Below are positions 28,890 to 37,592 of a stretch of 64,000 bases of DNA, one piece after another. The translations under genes were made by a program, and so were the position numbers. Source of the DNA: Fredericiella sp963839515 (GTDB lineage: Bacteria; Chloroflexota; Anaerolineae; Caldilineales; Caldilineaceae); the NCBI GenBank assembly GCA_963839515.1, contig CAWIVN010000018.1, positions 186,001 to 250,000 on the forward strand. The letters are read 5' to 3'. Below the pieces are notes generated by a model that saw nothing but the letters and a program-made list of their open reading frames with translations, was not told where the DNA came from and did no database searches. Each line of letters starts with the position of its first letter. Position 1 is the stretch's first letter.

Positions 28890-29860
28890 CGGTGACGGTC
28901 TCGGCATCCGTGTCGCTGGCTGTGCTGCCTTCGTTGTCCTGCACGGTCACCGAGGCTGTGTTCGGGTATGTCCCTGCCTCCACATGCGTGACCGAGTAGC
29001 TGCACGAGAGCGAGCCGCCAGCCGCTATTACCTGGCCGATCAGACCTGTGCACTCTGCGGGCAGTGGATTGCTGTCAGTCAGTGCCGTGACTTTGACGGC
29101 CTCGCTGGAGGTGTTGTTGATGACCAACGTGTAGTTGAACACCCCGCCAGGCTCCGGCAGCGTCGCTGGACTCACATCCTTCACTAGGTCCACCGTCGGC
29201 GCCACATCCGTGACGGCGACAGTCTCGGCATCCGTGTCGCTGGCTGTGCTGCCTTCGTTGTCCTGCACGGTCACCGAGGCTGTGTTCGGGTATGTCCCTG
29301 CCTCCACATGCGTGACCGAGTAGCTGCACGAGAGCGAGCCGCCAGCCGCTATTACCTGGCCGATCAGACCTGTGCACTCTGCGGGCAGTGGATTGCTGTC
29401 AGTCAGTGCCGTGACTTTGACGGCCTCGCTGGAGGTGTTGTTGATGACCAACGTGTAGTTGAACACCCCGCCAGGCTCCGGCAGCGTCGCTGGACTCACA
29501 TCCTTGACTAGGTCCACCGTCGGCGCCACATCCGTGACGGTGACGGTCTCGGCATCCGTGTCGCTGGCTGTGCTGCCTTCGTTGTCCTGCACGGTCACCG
29601 AGGCTGTGTTCGGGTATGTCCCTGCCTCCACATGCGTGACCGAGTAGCTGCACGAGAGCGAGCCGCCAGCCGCTATTACCTGGCCGATCAGACCTGTGCA
29701 CTCTGCGGGCAGTGGATTGTCGTCAGTCAGTGCCGTGACTTTGACGGCCTCGCTGGAGGTGTTGTTGATGACCAACGTGTAGTTGAACACCCCGCCAGGC
29801 TCCGCCAACGTCGCTGGACTCACATCTTTGACTAGGTCCACCGTCGGCGGCACATTCTCA
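28890..29860 (-). repeat. Array of three 324-bp (108-residue) repeats in the surface protein gene
   Basis: The sequence encoding VDLVKDVSPATLPEPGG recurs three times with a 324-base period (about 29180, 29504, 29828). The three units are nearly identical; differences are single bases such as PATLAEP against PATLPEP and TDDNP against TDSNP. Confidence 0.9.
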
Positions 29861-31521
29861 AACACGTCCTCATCGTCACATGCCTGGGACGCACCAAGCT
29901 CACCGTCGTCGACACATGCCGTGTTGGCAAAGTGCCCAGCGGCAATGTCGGCCTGAGTCACCGTGTGCTCGGCTATGCACGTCATCGACTCCCCTGGCGC
30001 CAACGCCGAACCGTTCGTCGGTATGCAGCTCAGGCCGGTGACAATCGGATCGCTCACCGTCACTGCCGCCAACGTCACGTTGCCGTCGTTGGTCGCCACA
30101 ATCGTGTACTTGATGACTTCCCCTACCGCGCTGTAGCTCGTCTTGTCCGCCAACTTCACAATGCTCAGATGCGGGCCCGCGATCAACGTGTTCGTCATCG
30201 TGCAGGAGACGTTTTCGCCGCCACTGACGTTGACCGTTGCCGATTCTGACCCTGCCGTGCCGGTAGTGCCGTCGGTACACGTCCATGTACCGACGCTGTA
30301 GCCGGTCCGGTTGGTCTCCGCAATGGTGTGATCGCCGGCAAGGACCACCGCGGGAGTACCCGAAGTAGTAGCAGCTCCATCGATCGTGAGCGGGAAGTCG
30401 CCCACGCCCAGGTAACCAGGTCCAGTCTGGCCAAGGTTGTCCACAACCTTGATCAGGGTAAGGCTGCCCGTGAGCAACTTGTTCGTGAACGTACACGTGA
30501 CAATTTCACCCGGCTGAAGATCAACTGCATTGGCGGGGCTGCCGTCACTGCAGGTGGCGTTGGTCGCGTAGCTCGGGTTTGTTGTCTCTGCCACCGAATA
30601 GATGCCGGCGAAGAGCTTTGAACTCTTATACGGCGCGCTCGCGTCTGCCAAGGAGAAGGGCACATTGACGGCCGGAGCCGGACCGCCTGTTATCGTAAAG
30701 TTGAAGAAGGTCGGGTCGCCTGCAGGATAGGTCACCTTATCTACGATGATCTGGCCGGGGACAGGAATATCGACGTTGAAACCGGTGTCGCATTTGCACT
30801 TTGAAGGTGCACCTGGGACAGCCTCTTGCGGCATGGTGCACAGACTGTTGTCACCCGGCTGGCGCCAGCTGGTGCAGTTCGGGAGGTCGAGCTTCCCGTT
30901 GGCATCATCGTCCACACACTGGACGGTCAGCGTAACGCTGGGGTACAACGGGTTGTGAGCGTCGTTGATGTCGCCACATGTATCGTTCGCTTGGCCAGAC
31001 TCCGTTTGGTCCAGGTCAAGCCAGGGCGGATCCGGCGCATAGGCAGGAGTGGCGGCAGTGCACATACCAGTCTTGGCTGCGTCGCCGTTCGGGTCACCGT
31101 CTTGGGCAAACCAGAGGCCGATATCATAGCGCGCCTGGGCCGTCAACAGCACTTCGAAATCCGCCTTGAAAGTCACCGTATCGCCGGGGTAGGCACAACC
31201 ATCATCCAAGATAGCGATGTTGGTCGCAATGGCGATGCTGATGTCATTGGCCGTACAGTTGAGGCCAAACCCGGCACTCTCCTCCATACAGCCTACGTTG
31301 TAGATGACGTCCGCGTTGCCGCTGCCGTCACTTCCAGTTACTTGCGTCATCCCGCCCGCCACTTGCGGCAGATAGACCGGCCAGAACGGCGTGTCCGGAT
31401 CGGATTGGGCTGCCGCAACCTGGGTGCCGGCAAGCAGGCTAACCAACACCAGCAAAGCAACTAGCAAGACCTGCCGCCGCAGCGGCTTCGCTTGCTTTGG
31501 AGATGGATGTAAGGTATCCAT

Positions 31522-32072
31522 ATGTCTCTTGTCCTTGGTTAAACAGGTGCTCACGGATAACTGCAAACACGGAAAGACGATGCGCCGTTGCATGTCATGT
31601 CATGCCATGTCATCTCATCCCTTCAACAAAACAATCCATCCTCCAGGAATCTCTCGGCGGAACATACTGTACAAAGAGTGCAGGGCAAATGACTGTAAAA
31701 GCGAAGTCATACCGGACGCACACTCGCGCCCGGCTCCGGAACAATTCTGGCGACAATGAATGTTGATTGCGTGTTCTTGCTGCGACAACTGGTAATGGCG
31801 CGGATCGTACAGGCAGAGCGGGAATCGGTGTTTGCGGCGAACACCTGTGGGGATTGATGCCCATACGACATTCATGGCGTGGACATTCGTGGGTATGGAG
31901 GCGCTACCCCATTATAGCGACCGTTATTCCCTACTTTTATATCATTTTATAGAGTGGGAACTACCACTGCAATCAGCATAGTTCTAAGTCATTTGTAGGA
32001 GAAGAATACGTGTTTTTGTAAGGAATATCCTACACGAGCGCGGGGTACACGGATGCGCAGACGCGCCTGTCT
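31522..32072. other. 551-base upstream region with pentamer repeat and candidate promoter
   Basis: Holds the upstream region of the giant surface protein (minus strand). At 31591-31620 are six pentamers related to CATGT (CATGT, CATGT, CATGC, CATGT, CATCT, CATCC). A TATAAT lies on the minus strand at 31916-31911, with no good -35. The stretch 31911-32030 is clearly A/T-rich. No coding sequence is seen. Confidence 0.45.
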
Positions 32073-32702
32073 TTAAATGAGCCCATTCTCGACCGCATAG
32101 CGCACCAGGTCGGCCGTGGTGTGCAGACCGAGCTTGGCAAGGATGCGCGCCCGGTAGGTGCTGATGGTCTTGGCGCTCAAGGAGAGTTCCGTCGCAATCT
32201 CGCCGACCGTGCGCCCGGCTACGATCAGGTGCAAGGTCTGCAGCTCACGATCGGACAGCAGGGCCAGGTTGCCCGTGTGGTGCTCGCCGCCAAGTTCCTC
32301 CACCAGGCGCTCGGCCAGCGAGCGCGTGACATAGTGGCCGCCGCCTGCCACCTTGCGAATTGCATCGATCAACTCGTCGGATGCGCTGGCCTTGGTAAGG
32401 TAGCCGGCAGCTCCCGCCTTCAAAAAACGCACGGCATACTGCTCCTCCGGATACATGCTCAGCACCAGGACCGCTAACTTGGGATGCTCATGCTTGATCG
32501 CATGGATGCTGGCCATCCCATCCATCTCCGGCATCGAGATGTCGAGCAGCACGACGTCCAGGCTCGCCTGGCGGATCTTCTCCAACGCCTCACGCCCGTT
32601 GGCAGCCTCACCCACCACGCTGATATCGGGCGTCTCACTCAAGATCTGGATCAATCCCTCGCGCATGATCTTGTGATCGTCGACGATCAGTGTCCGAATC
32701 AT
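32073..32702 (-). CDS. NarL/LuxR-family response regulator
   Basis: 209 residues; ATG at 32702 behind a G-rich run AAGGGGGGGGG. Receiver domain: RTLIVDDHKIMREGL with the acidic pocket, phosphoacceptor Asp in VVLLDISMPEMDG, switch Ser in VLVLSMYPEEQ, and Lys in YLTKASASDE. C-terminal helix-turn-helix of GerE type, LSDRELQTLHLIVAGRTVGE. The kinase gene ends 14 bases upstream on the same strand, so the two form a two-component operon. The signal and targets are unknown. Confidence 0.9.
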   Translation of the reverse strand: MIRTLIVDDHKIMREGLIQILSETPDISVVGEAANGREALEKIRQASLDVVLLDISMPEMDGMASIHAIKHEHPKLAVLVLSMYPEEQYAVRFLKAGAAGYLTKASASDELIDAIRKVAGGGHYVTRSLAERLVEELGGEHHTGNLALLSDRELQTLHLIVAGRTVGEIATELSLSAKTISTYRARILAKLGLHTTADLVRYAVENGLI

Positions 32703-32716
32703 TGCACCCCCCCCCT

Positions 32717-34882
32717 TCAGCGCTGCCGGCGTGGGATGACAACCGAGACCGTGGTACCCTGGCCAGGCGCACCCGCCACCGCCAGGCGTCCCTGCCAGGG
32801 ATACAGCCGCTCGCGTATGCCGATGATGCCGAACGAACGCGGATCGTCCACCGCGGCCTGCGTGATGCCGATCCCATCGTCCTTGATTTCCAGCTGTATC
32901 TCTCCCTCCGTCACTGCCAGGCCCAGGTCTACGCTGCCGGCGTTGGCGTGGCGCGCCGCATTGGTCAGCGCCTCCTGGCTGATGCGGAACAGCGCCGTCG
33001 CCAGGTCCTTGTCCATCAGCACGGCGTCCTCGCCGCTGTGGACAAAGGTGCAAGCGATCCCCGTACGCTCTTCGTACGTGCGGGTCAGCCACTCCATCCC
33101 CGCGATCAGCCCCAGGTTGTCGAGGATCGCAGGCCGCAGTTCGGCGGCAATCCGCTGCACGGTGGCGAGCGACGAGCCGAGCAGATCGTTCATGGCGGCA
33201 AGCTTGCGCGGCACGTCATCGCCATCGTCTTGTACATGGCGGCCCACCCAGCTCACGTTCAGCTTGAGCACGGTCAGCGCCTGCCCCAACTCGTCGTGGA
33301 TCTCGCGTGCGATCCGGCTTTGCTCTTCCTCGCGGATCGACTCCAGGTGCCGCCCCAAGGCATGCAGCTGGTCGGTGGTCTCGCGCAGTTGGCGCTCCAT
33401 GCGCTTGCGGTCGCTGATGTCGATCAACATGGCACGCACACCGGCGATGTTGCCGGCGTCATCACACTCATCGTGGGCGCGCAGCAGCGTTTCGAGCACG
33501 CGCCCGTCTTTTGTCACGACCGCGCATTCCTCGCCGTCGCCAGGGCTCTTCCGCGGCTGCCGGCGCGCGCCCGTCGCAAACCACGCCTGCGAATTGGGTG
33601 TGAGCAGATCGACCAGCGGTTTACCCAGCAGCTGCTCGCGTTCGTAGCCCAGCGTCTGCACGAATAATGCGTTGCAGTCGACAATCGTAAACCTGCCGTG
33701 ATCGACCTGGGCGATCACGTACATCGCCGGAGCCTCTTCAAACAGGCTGCGATAGCGCTGCTCGGCATCCTGCAGCTCGCGAGTCCGTTCCAGGACGCGT
33801 TGTTCAAGGCTTTGTGCGAGCTGCTGCAGCGCCTCCTCGGCTCGCTTGCGCTGGGTTATGTCGTGAAGAACATAAAGACAGCCCTCCAGGCGCTGATCCA
33901 CATCGCGCAGCGGCGAAGCCCGCAACTCGAAGATGCGTTCGGCGCCCGCTCCCGCCAGCCGGACATCGCCCAGCGCATAGTGGTTCGACGCTGCCGCCGC
34001 GTGCACGAGCCCCGCCTGTGCGCCCAACAAGGCCTCTAGCGGCTTACCGACCAGCACCTGCTCAGGGTCCGGTGCAAGCTGTTGGCCGGCTGGATTCACG
34101 TCGACGATGCGATTGTCCAGGTCGACGACCACGATGGCGTCCTCAATAAAGGCGAATATCTCCGAGCGGGCCAGAGGCACGATGTCCAGCAGGCGCAGGT
34201 GCAGCAAGCTCCAGGCATAAACGATGCCGGTGGCCGTCATCGCAAAGGGGGTCAGGTCGAGCCAGGCTCCCGGGCCCCACTGGACGATATAGAGAGCGTT
34301 GGCAAGCCACACAGGCACGACGCCGACCAGGAGCGCAATCGCCTGCTTGCGAAATATGCCGGAGGAACGCACGGTCACGCCCAGCAGCCACAACGTACCC
34401 ACGATGACCAACAAGTAATCGTAGATAATCAACAGCCAGAACCCTGTGCCGTGAGTCAAGACCAGGGCGTCGATCGGCGTCGACGTATCGATGCTGGCGG
34501 CAGTCCAGATCAGGCCGTGCAGTTCGTTGGTCCACACCAGGATCACCGTGAGCGCCGGGATGATGCTCAGCACCAGCCGGCCGTTCCTGGTCGTTGCGAT
34601 CCAATGATCCTGGCGCGTGAATTGGACCGTGAAGACAAACCACGCCGGCACAAGGGGGGCGATGCCAAAATACTGGAGCTTGGCGGCGAGCAGCTTGGTA
34701 TCAAGCGTCGGCATGCGCAGCTCCAGCGCATACATGCCGGCCCAGAACCCCGCTGCCACCAGCATGACGAGCAGGGCCGGGGCGCCCGGCGACCAGCGCC
34801 GGCGCATAACGATGCTGACGAGGAAGAATGACGTCAATGCGGCGAGCAGGAGCGGTAGTTCAAACAGCGCGTTCAGAGTCAT
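32717..34882 (-). CDS. 7TM-PAS-PAS histidine kinase (NarL-type)
   Basis: I choose ATG at 34882 because TGGAAG lies before it; an in-frame ATG at 34897 is possible. About 721 residues. Residues 1-220 hold about seven hydrophobic segments (LPLLLAALTSFFLVSIVM, ALLVMLVAAGFWAGMYAL ...), matching the 7TM region of histidine kinases. Then a PAS domain (AIVVVDLDNRIVDVNPAGQQ), a second PAS (SLFEEAPAMYVIAQVD), a HisKA_3 phosphoacceptor helix RIAREIHDELGQALTVLKLN with its His, and an HATPase domain with EALTNAARHANA and DDGIGI. All key residues are present. It should phosphorylate the regulator encoded 14 bases downstream. Confidence 0.9.
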   Translation of the reverse strand: MTLNALFELPLLLAALTSFFLVSIVMRRRWSPGAPALLVMLVAAGFWAGMYALELRMPTLDTKLLAAKLQYFGIAPLVPAWFVFTVQFTRQDHWIATTRNGRLVLSIIPALTVILVWTNELHGLIWTAASIDTSTPIDALVLTHGTGFWLLIIYDYLLVIVGTLWLLGVTVRSSGIFRKQAIALLVGVVPVWLANALYIVQWGPGAWLDLTPFAMTATGIVYAWSLLHLRLLDIVPLARSEIFAFIEDAIVVVDLDNRIVDVNPAGQQLAPDPEQVLVGKPLEALLGAQAGLVHAAAASNHYALGDVRLAGAGAERIFELRASPLRDVDQRLEGCLYVLHDITQRKRAEEALQQLAQSLEQRVLERTRELQDAEQRYRSLFEEAPAMYVIAQVDHGRFTIVDCNALFVQTLGYEREQLLGKPLVDLLTPNSQAWFATGARRQPRKSPGDGEECAVVTKDGRVLETLLRAHDECDDAGNIAGVRAMLIDISDRKRMERQLRETTDQLHALGRHLESIREEEQSRIAREIHDELGQALTVLKLNVSWVGRHVQDDGDDVPRKLAAMNDLLGSSLATVQRIAAELRPAILDNLGLIAGMEWLTRTYEERTGIACTFVHSGEDAVLMDKDLATALFRISQEALTNAARHANAGSVDLGLAVTEGEIQLEIKDDGIGITQAAVDDPRSFGIIGIRERLYPWQGRLAVAGAPGQGTTVSVVIPRRQR

Positions 34883-35322
34883 CGCCGGTGCTTCCATAGC
34901 GGGCTGAGCGGAGCAGAAAGTCTTGTTACAATTGTAGCGCTGAAATCGCAATTGTCTATGGTCCTTTTAATGGCCGGAAACCCGACGATAATACTCGTTC
35001 CAAGGCCATCACTGGCACAGGTCAGAGGCGCGTCCTATCCGATTTGAGACTGCAGTCAGGCACCAAAGGGCCAGAAAAACGCCGGAAACACCTGTTTCCT
35101 TGGCCAGCCGCCCAGTTGTACGGGCGCGCGCAGATTTCGTCCTGCTATGTTGCTGTGCTGCTGAGACCTGCGTTGGGACGGGAACCGCCTGTGATCTACT
35201 TCACGCTGTGCCCGTTTCCCCCTGCGCTGCCCCACCTCCCCCTTTCCACTATCCTGTGACCACTTGCGGCCGATCCGGCGCAACGTAGGTAGTCAGGGCA
35301 GTACACTTTCAGGAGGATCATC
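34883..35322. other. Divergent intergenic region of about 440 bases, no gene seen
   Basis: Contains the promoters of the kinase operon (minus) and of the collagen-like cassette (plus). I see no strong -35/-10 pair or operator. Open frames around 35044-35283 lack ribosome binding sites and resemble nothing. Confidence 0.5.
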
Positions 35323-37413
35323 ATGAACAAACAGCCAAGGAAAGGGGATCAGCAGTCTTCATTGGAGCATCCCAGGGAGCGGGGGTTTTTCAAGGGCCTT
35401 CTCCTTACCAACCCCAACTATTTCGGCAACCTGGCCGAAAGTCCGTTCGAGCCGGTCCTGCCCCTCCGCGGCAGCACCTTCTACGAGGAGCTAGGCTGCG
35501 TCGGCTATCAGCCACAGCAAAGGCGACTGGAAGCCGTCGTCTATGTCAAGCAGCCCTCGGGCTACGGCACGGACGTTTGCGGTCCGGGGACGCCCGAATA
35601 CGTGCGGTTCTATCTCTCATTCGACGGCGGCGCCACCTGGCAAGACCAGGGCATGACCAGCTTCCAGGCGTTCAACATCCCGGAGGGTACCGACGGAGTA
35701 AAGCGGCTGGAATATGCGGTCACGCTGCCCGTCCATGTACCATCCAGGTTCTGCTTCTTCGATCCGCTGATTCGCGTGCGGGCGATTCTCTCGTGGAACA
35801 ACCCGCCGCCGGCCAATCAGCCCAACTGGCCGCCCATCTGGGGCAACGTGCGCGAAGCGACGATTCTGCTCGAGCCGTTTCGCTTCCTCCCCTGGCCTGA
35901 TTTCTTCGAGATCAGCAGCATCAAGCTGCCGCCCGACCTGGCGGACGTGCTCGACCTCGAGACGCCGATTCAAACCAAGAAGCAGAGCCTCGGCGCCGTG
36001 GAACTTTCACGCCTGTACCGCGGGCAGGACGTACCCGTACACCGCTTCGCCTTCAAAGAGCTGGCAAGCTTCGTCTCTGCCCAGACGACTTTGAGCGCGG
36101 AAGCCTTTACTGCCCTGCTGCCGGACATCAAGCTGGACCCCGGCATCCTCGATCTGCTGTTTCCCCAGACGGACGGCAACACCAGCTTTGAGGAGCTGCG
36201 CTGTATCGGGCTCGATCCCAACACGCCCGACACCCTGGTGGGCGTGATCCAGGTCAAGAAGCTTTCCGGCTACTCAGGTGGGCCCTGTACCGACGGCAGC
36301 CGCGAGTACGTTACCTTCTGGGCAGATTTCGACGGCAACGGCAGCTTTGAAACCTGTCTCGGCACTGCCAATGTGTCGGTCTACGACGTGCCGAACACCC
36401 CGCAAGACGGTGTCTACTACGCCGTACGCCTGCCGGTCAACCTCGAACCCTTTCGCGAAGCCTGCCGCAAGGGCCCGACGGTCGTGCGCATCCGTGCGAT
36501 CCTGTCGTGGAATGTCGCCGCCCCCTGCGCCAATCCCGATCACGTGCCTACCTGGGGCAACCGCGAGGAGACGCTGATCCACATCGCGCCGTCGGCGCAG
36601 GCGCCGGCGGGCAAGATCGCCATTCTGGGCGGCATTCCCGTGCTCCACATCCACGACACCAGCGGCCTGACCACGGCAGCCGCTGTGTTTGCCACCAACA
36701 ATCTGGCGCCCGACTCGCTGGGCCGGCCGTGCCCGTTCGCCGGCCGCGTCACGGTCCAAGGATCGCCGCTGCTGGGCCACAGCTATTTGGTGGAAGTGAC
36801 GCCGGTGGATAACATGGGCAACCCCATCGGCGCGCCTGCGCCAGTGGTGACCGATCTCGTGTTGACGCGTTCGGACGGCACGACCCACGTGCACACCGCC
36901 AATCCCGTGACGCATCGCTTCACCTATCTCGACTTCACGGAGAACGTCAACAGCGTGCTGGCGCAGTGGGACAGCGCCGGAGATGCCAGGTGGCAGGTCA
37001 AGCTTTCGACCTTTGACGGCGGCGGCATCCTGGTGGGCGTCGATACGCACCTGCTCCAGCTCGACAACACCGCGCCGGACGTTGCGATCGAGATCACGAC
37101 CGGCGTCGGCAACTGCGGCAAATTCGACATCGGCGTCGTACTGTCCGGCACCTTCGTCGCCCGCGACGACAATCTCGGCAGCTACAGCCTCGGCGTCGAG
37201 CCCGTTATCAACCCGCCTGGCGTCGGCGTGCCGGTTCCGAGCTCGGGGCTCACCAACACGGCCCCCGCTCCCGGCGATGCCTGGAGCCTCGACACCACGG
37301 GCATGGAGTCCTGTGGCTACATCATCCGGGTCGTCGCCTCGGATCGGGCCATCGTCAACAGCCAGGCAGTAGGCCACCACGTGTCGGACAGCGCCGGCTT
37401 CTGCTTAGAGTAA
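35323..37413 (+). CDS. Beta-rich protein with two related repeats, first gene of the collagen-like cassette
   Basis: 696 residues, CAGGAGG before ATG at 35323. No signal peptide or lipobox. Residues ~50-190 and ~285-430 are related: each starts (T/S)-F-x-E-E-L-x-C, continues with V-x-V-K-(Q/K)-x-S-G-Y and a Cys in the next loop, then EYVRFYLSFDGG / EYVTFWADFDGN, and ends IRVRAILSWN / VRIRAILSWN followed by W-G-N. So there is an internal duplication of a beta domain. The last ~260 residues are another beta-rich region. I do not recognise a named family. Position before the collagen-like gene (179 bases) suggests a joint role. Cytoplasmic location or non-classical export is implied. Confidence 0.7.
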   Translation: MNKQPRKGDQQSSLEHPRERGFFKGLLLTNPNYFGNLAESPFEPVLPLRGSTFYEELGCVGYQPQQRRLEAVVYVKQPSGYGTDVCGPGTPEYVRFYLSFDGGATWQDQGMTSFQAFNIPEGTDGVKRLEYAVTLPVHVPSRFCFFDPLIRVRAILSWNNPPPANQPNWPPIWGNVREATILLEPFRFLPWPDFFEISSIKLPPDLADVLDLETPIQTKKQSLGAVELSRLYRGQDVPVHRFAFKELASFVSAQTTLSAEAFTALLPDIKLDPGILDLLFPQTDGNTSFEELRCIGLDPNTPDTLVGVIQVKKLSGYSGGPCTDGSREYVTFWADFDGNGSFETCLGTANVSVYDVPNTPQDGVYYAVRLPVNLEPFREACRKGPTVVRIRAILSWNVAAPCANPDHVPTWGNREETLIHIAPSAQAPAGKIAILGGIPVLHIHDTSGLTTAAAVFATNNLAPDSLGRPCPFAGRVTVQGSPLLGHSYLVEVTPVDNMGNPIGAPAPVVTDLVLTRSDGTTHVHTANPVTHRFTYLDFTENVNSVLAQWDSAGDARWQVKLSTFDGGGILVGVDTHLLQLDNTAPDVAIEITTGVGNCGKFDIGVVLSGTFVARDDNLGSYSLGVEPVINPPGVGVPVPSSGLTNTAPAPGDAWSLDTTGMESCGYIIRVVASDRAIVNSQAVGHHVSDSAGFCLE

Positions 37414-37448
37414 CCCGCCGCTCGCTCAGGGGCACGCACGCTTCGTAG

Positions 37449-37520
37449 GGGCACAAGGTCCGGCGGAACAACCATCGCCTGCGACAGGCATGCGATATTG
37501 TTCCGCCGGACCTTGTGCCC
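37449..37520. repeat. 23-base perfect inverted repeat
   Basis: Left arm 37449-37471 (starts GGGCACAAGG) and right arm 37498-37520 are perfect complements over 23 bases, around a 26-base loop which itself has GCCTG/CAGGC. It begins 35 bases after the stop codon of the preceding gene. It may terminate that transcript, but its length and the flanking TAGGGGC / GCCCCGCCCCTTA recall dispersed palindromes seen in many environmental bacteria. Confidence 0.75.
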
Positions 37521-37592
37521 GCCCCGCCCCTTACCTGGTGTATATACCGTACGTGTGACTTTGGCTAGTATCCAGCATACAAGAGGCCAACC

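Larger units (their letters stand above)
25638..31521 (-). pseudogene. Giant DUF11-like repeat surface protein, frameshift in one repeat
   Basis: ATG at 31521 follows AAGGA and begins a signal peptide (RRQVLLVALLVLVSLLAGTQ, cut after AAA). PVYLPQVAGG comes soon after. Then an N-terminal Cys-containing part, two beta domains ending with PGEIVTCTFTNKLLTGS and GGENVSCTMTNTLIAG, then DUF11/CARDB-like beta domains: three of 108 residues (VDLVKDVSPATLPEPGGVFN) and six of 113 residues (LPDISVLKTADPTSVPETGA), then others, ending RQLYLPLLGR. About 1960 residues. In the fifth 113-residue unit two single bases are missing against the repeat consensus, near 28588 and 28663, which moves the frame by two. 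If real, the product stops after about 1000 residues. If errors, it is one continuous surface protein of cell-surface or adhesion type. Confidence 0.8.

Noticed and set aside
26860..29860. CRISPR-like array
   Set aside because: The units are 339 and 324 bp, are coding, and have no unique spacers.
35044..35283. Short frames before the collagen-like cassette
   Set aside because: No ribosome binding sites and no resemblance to any protein.
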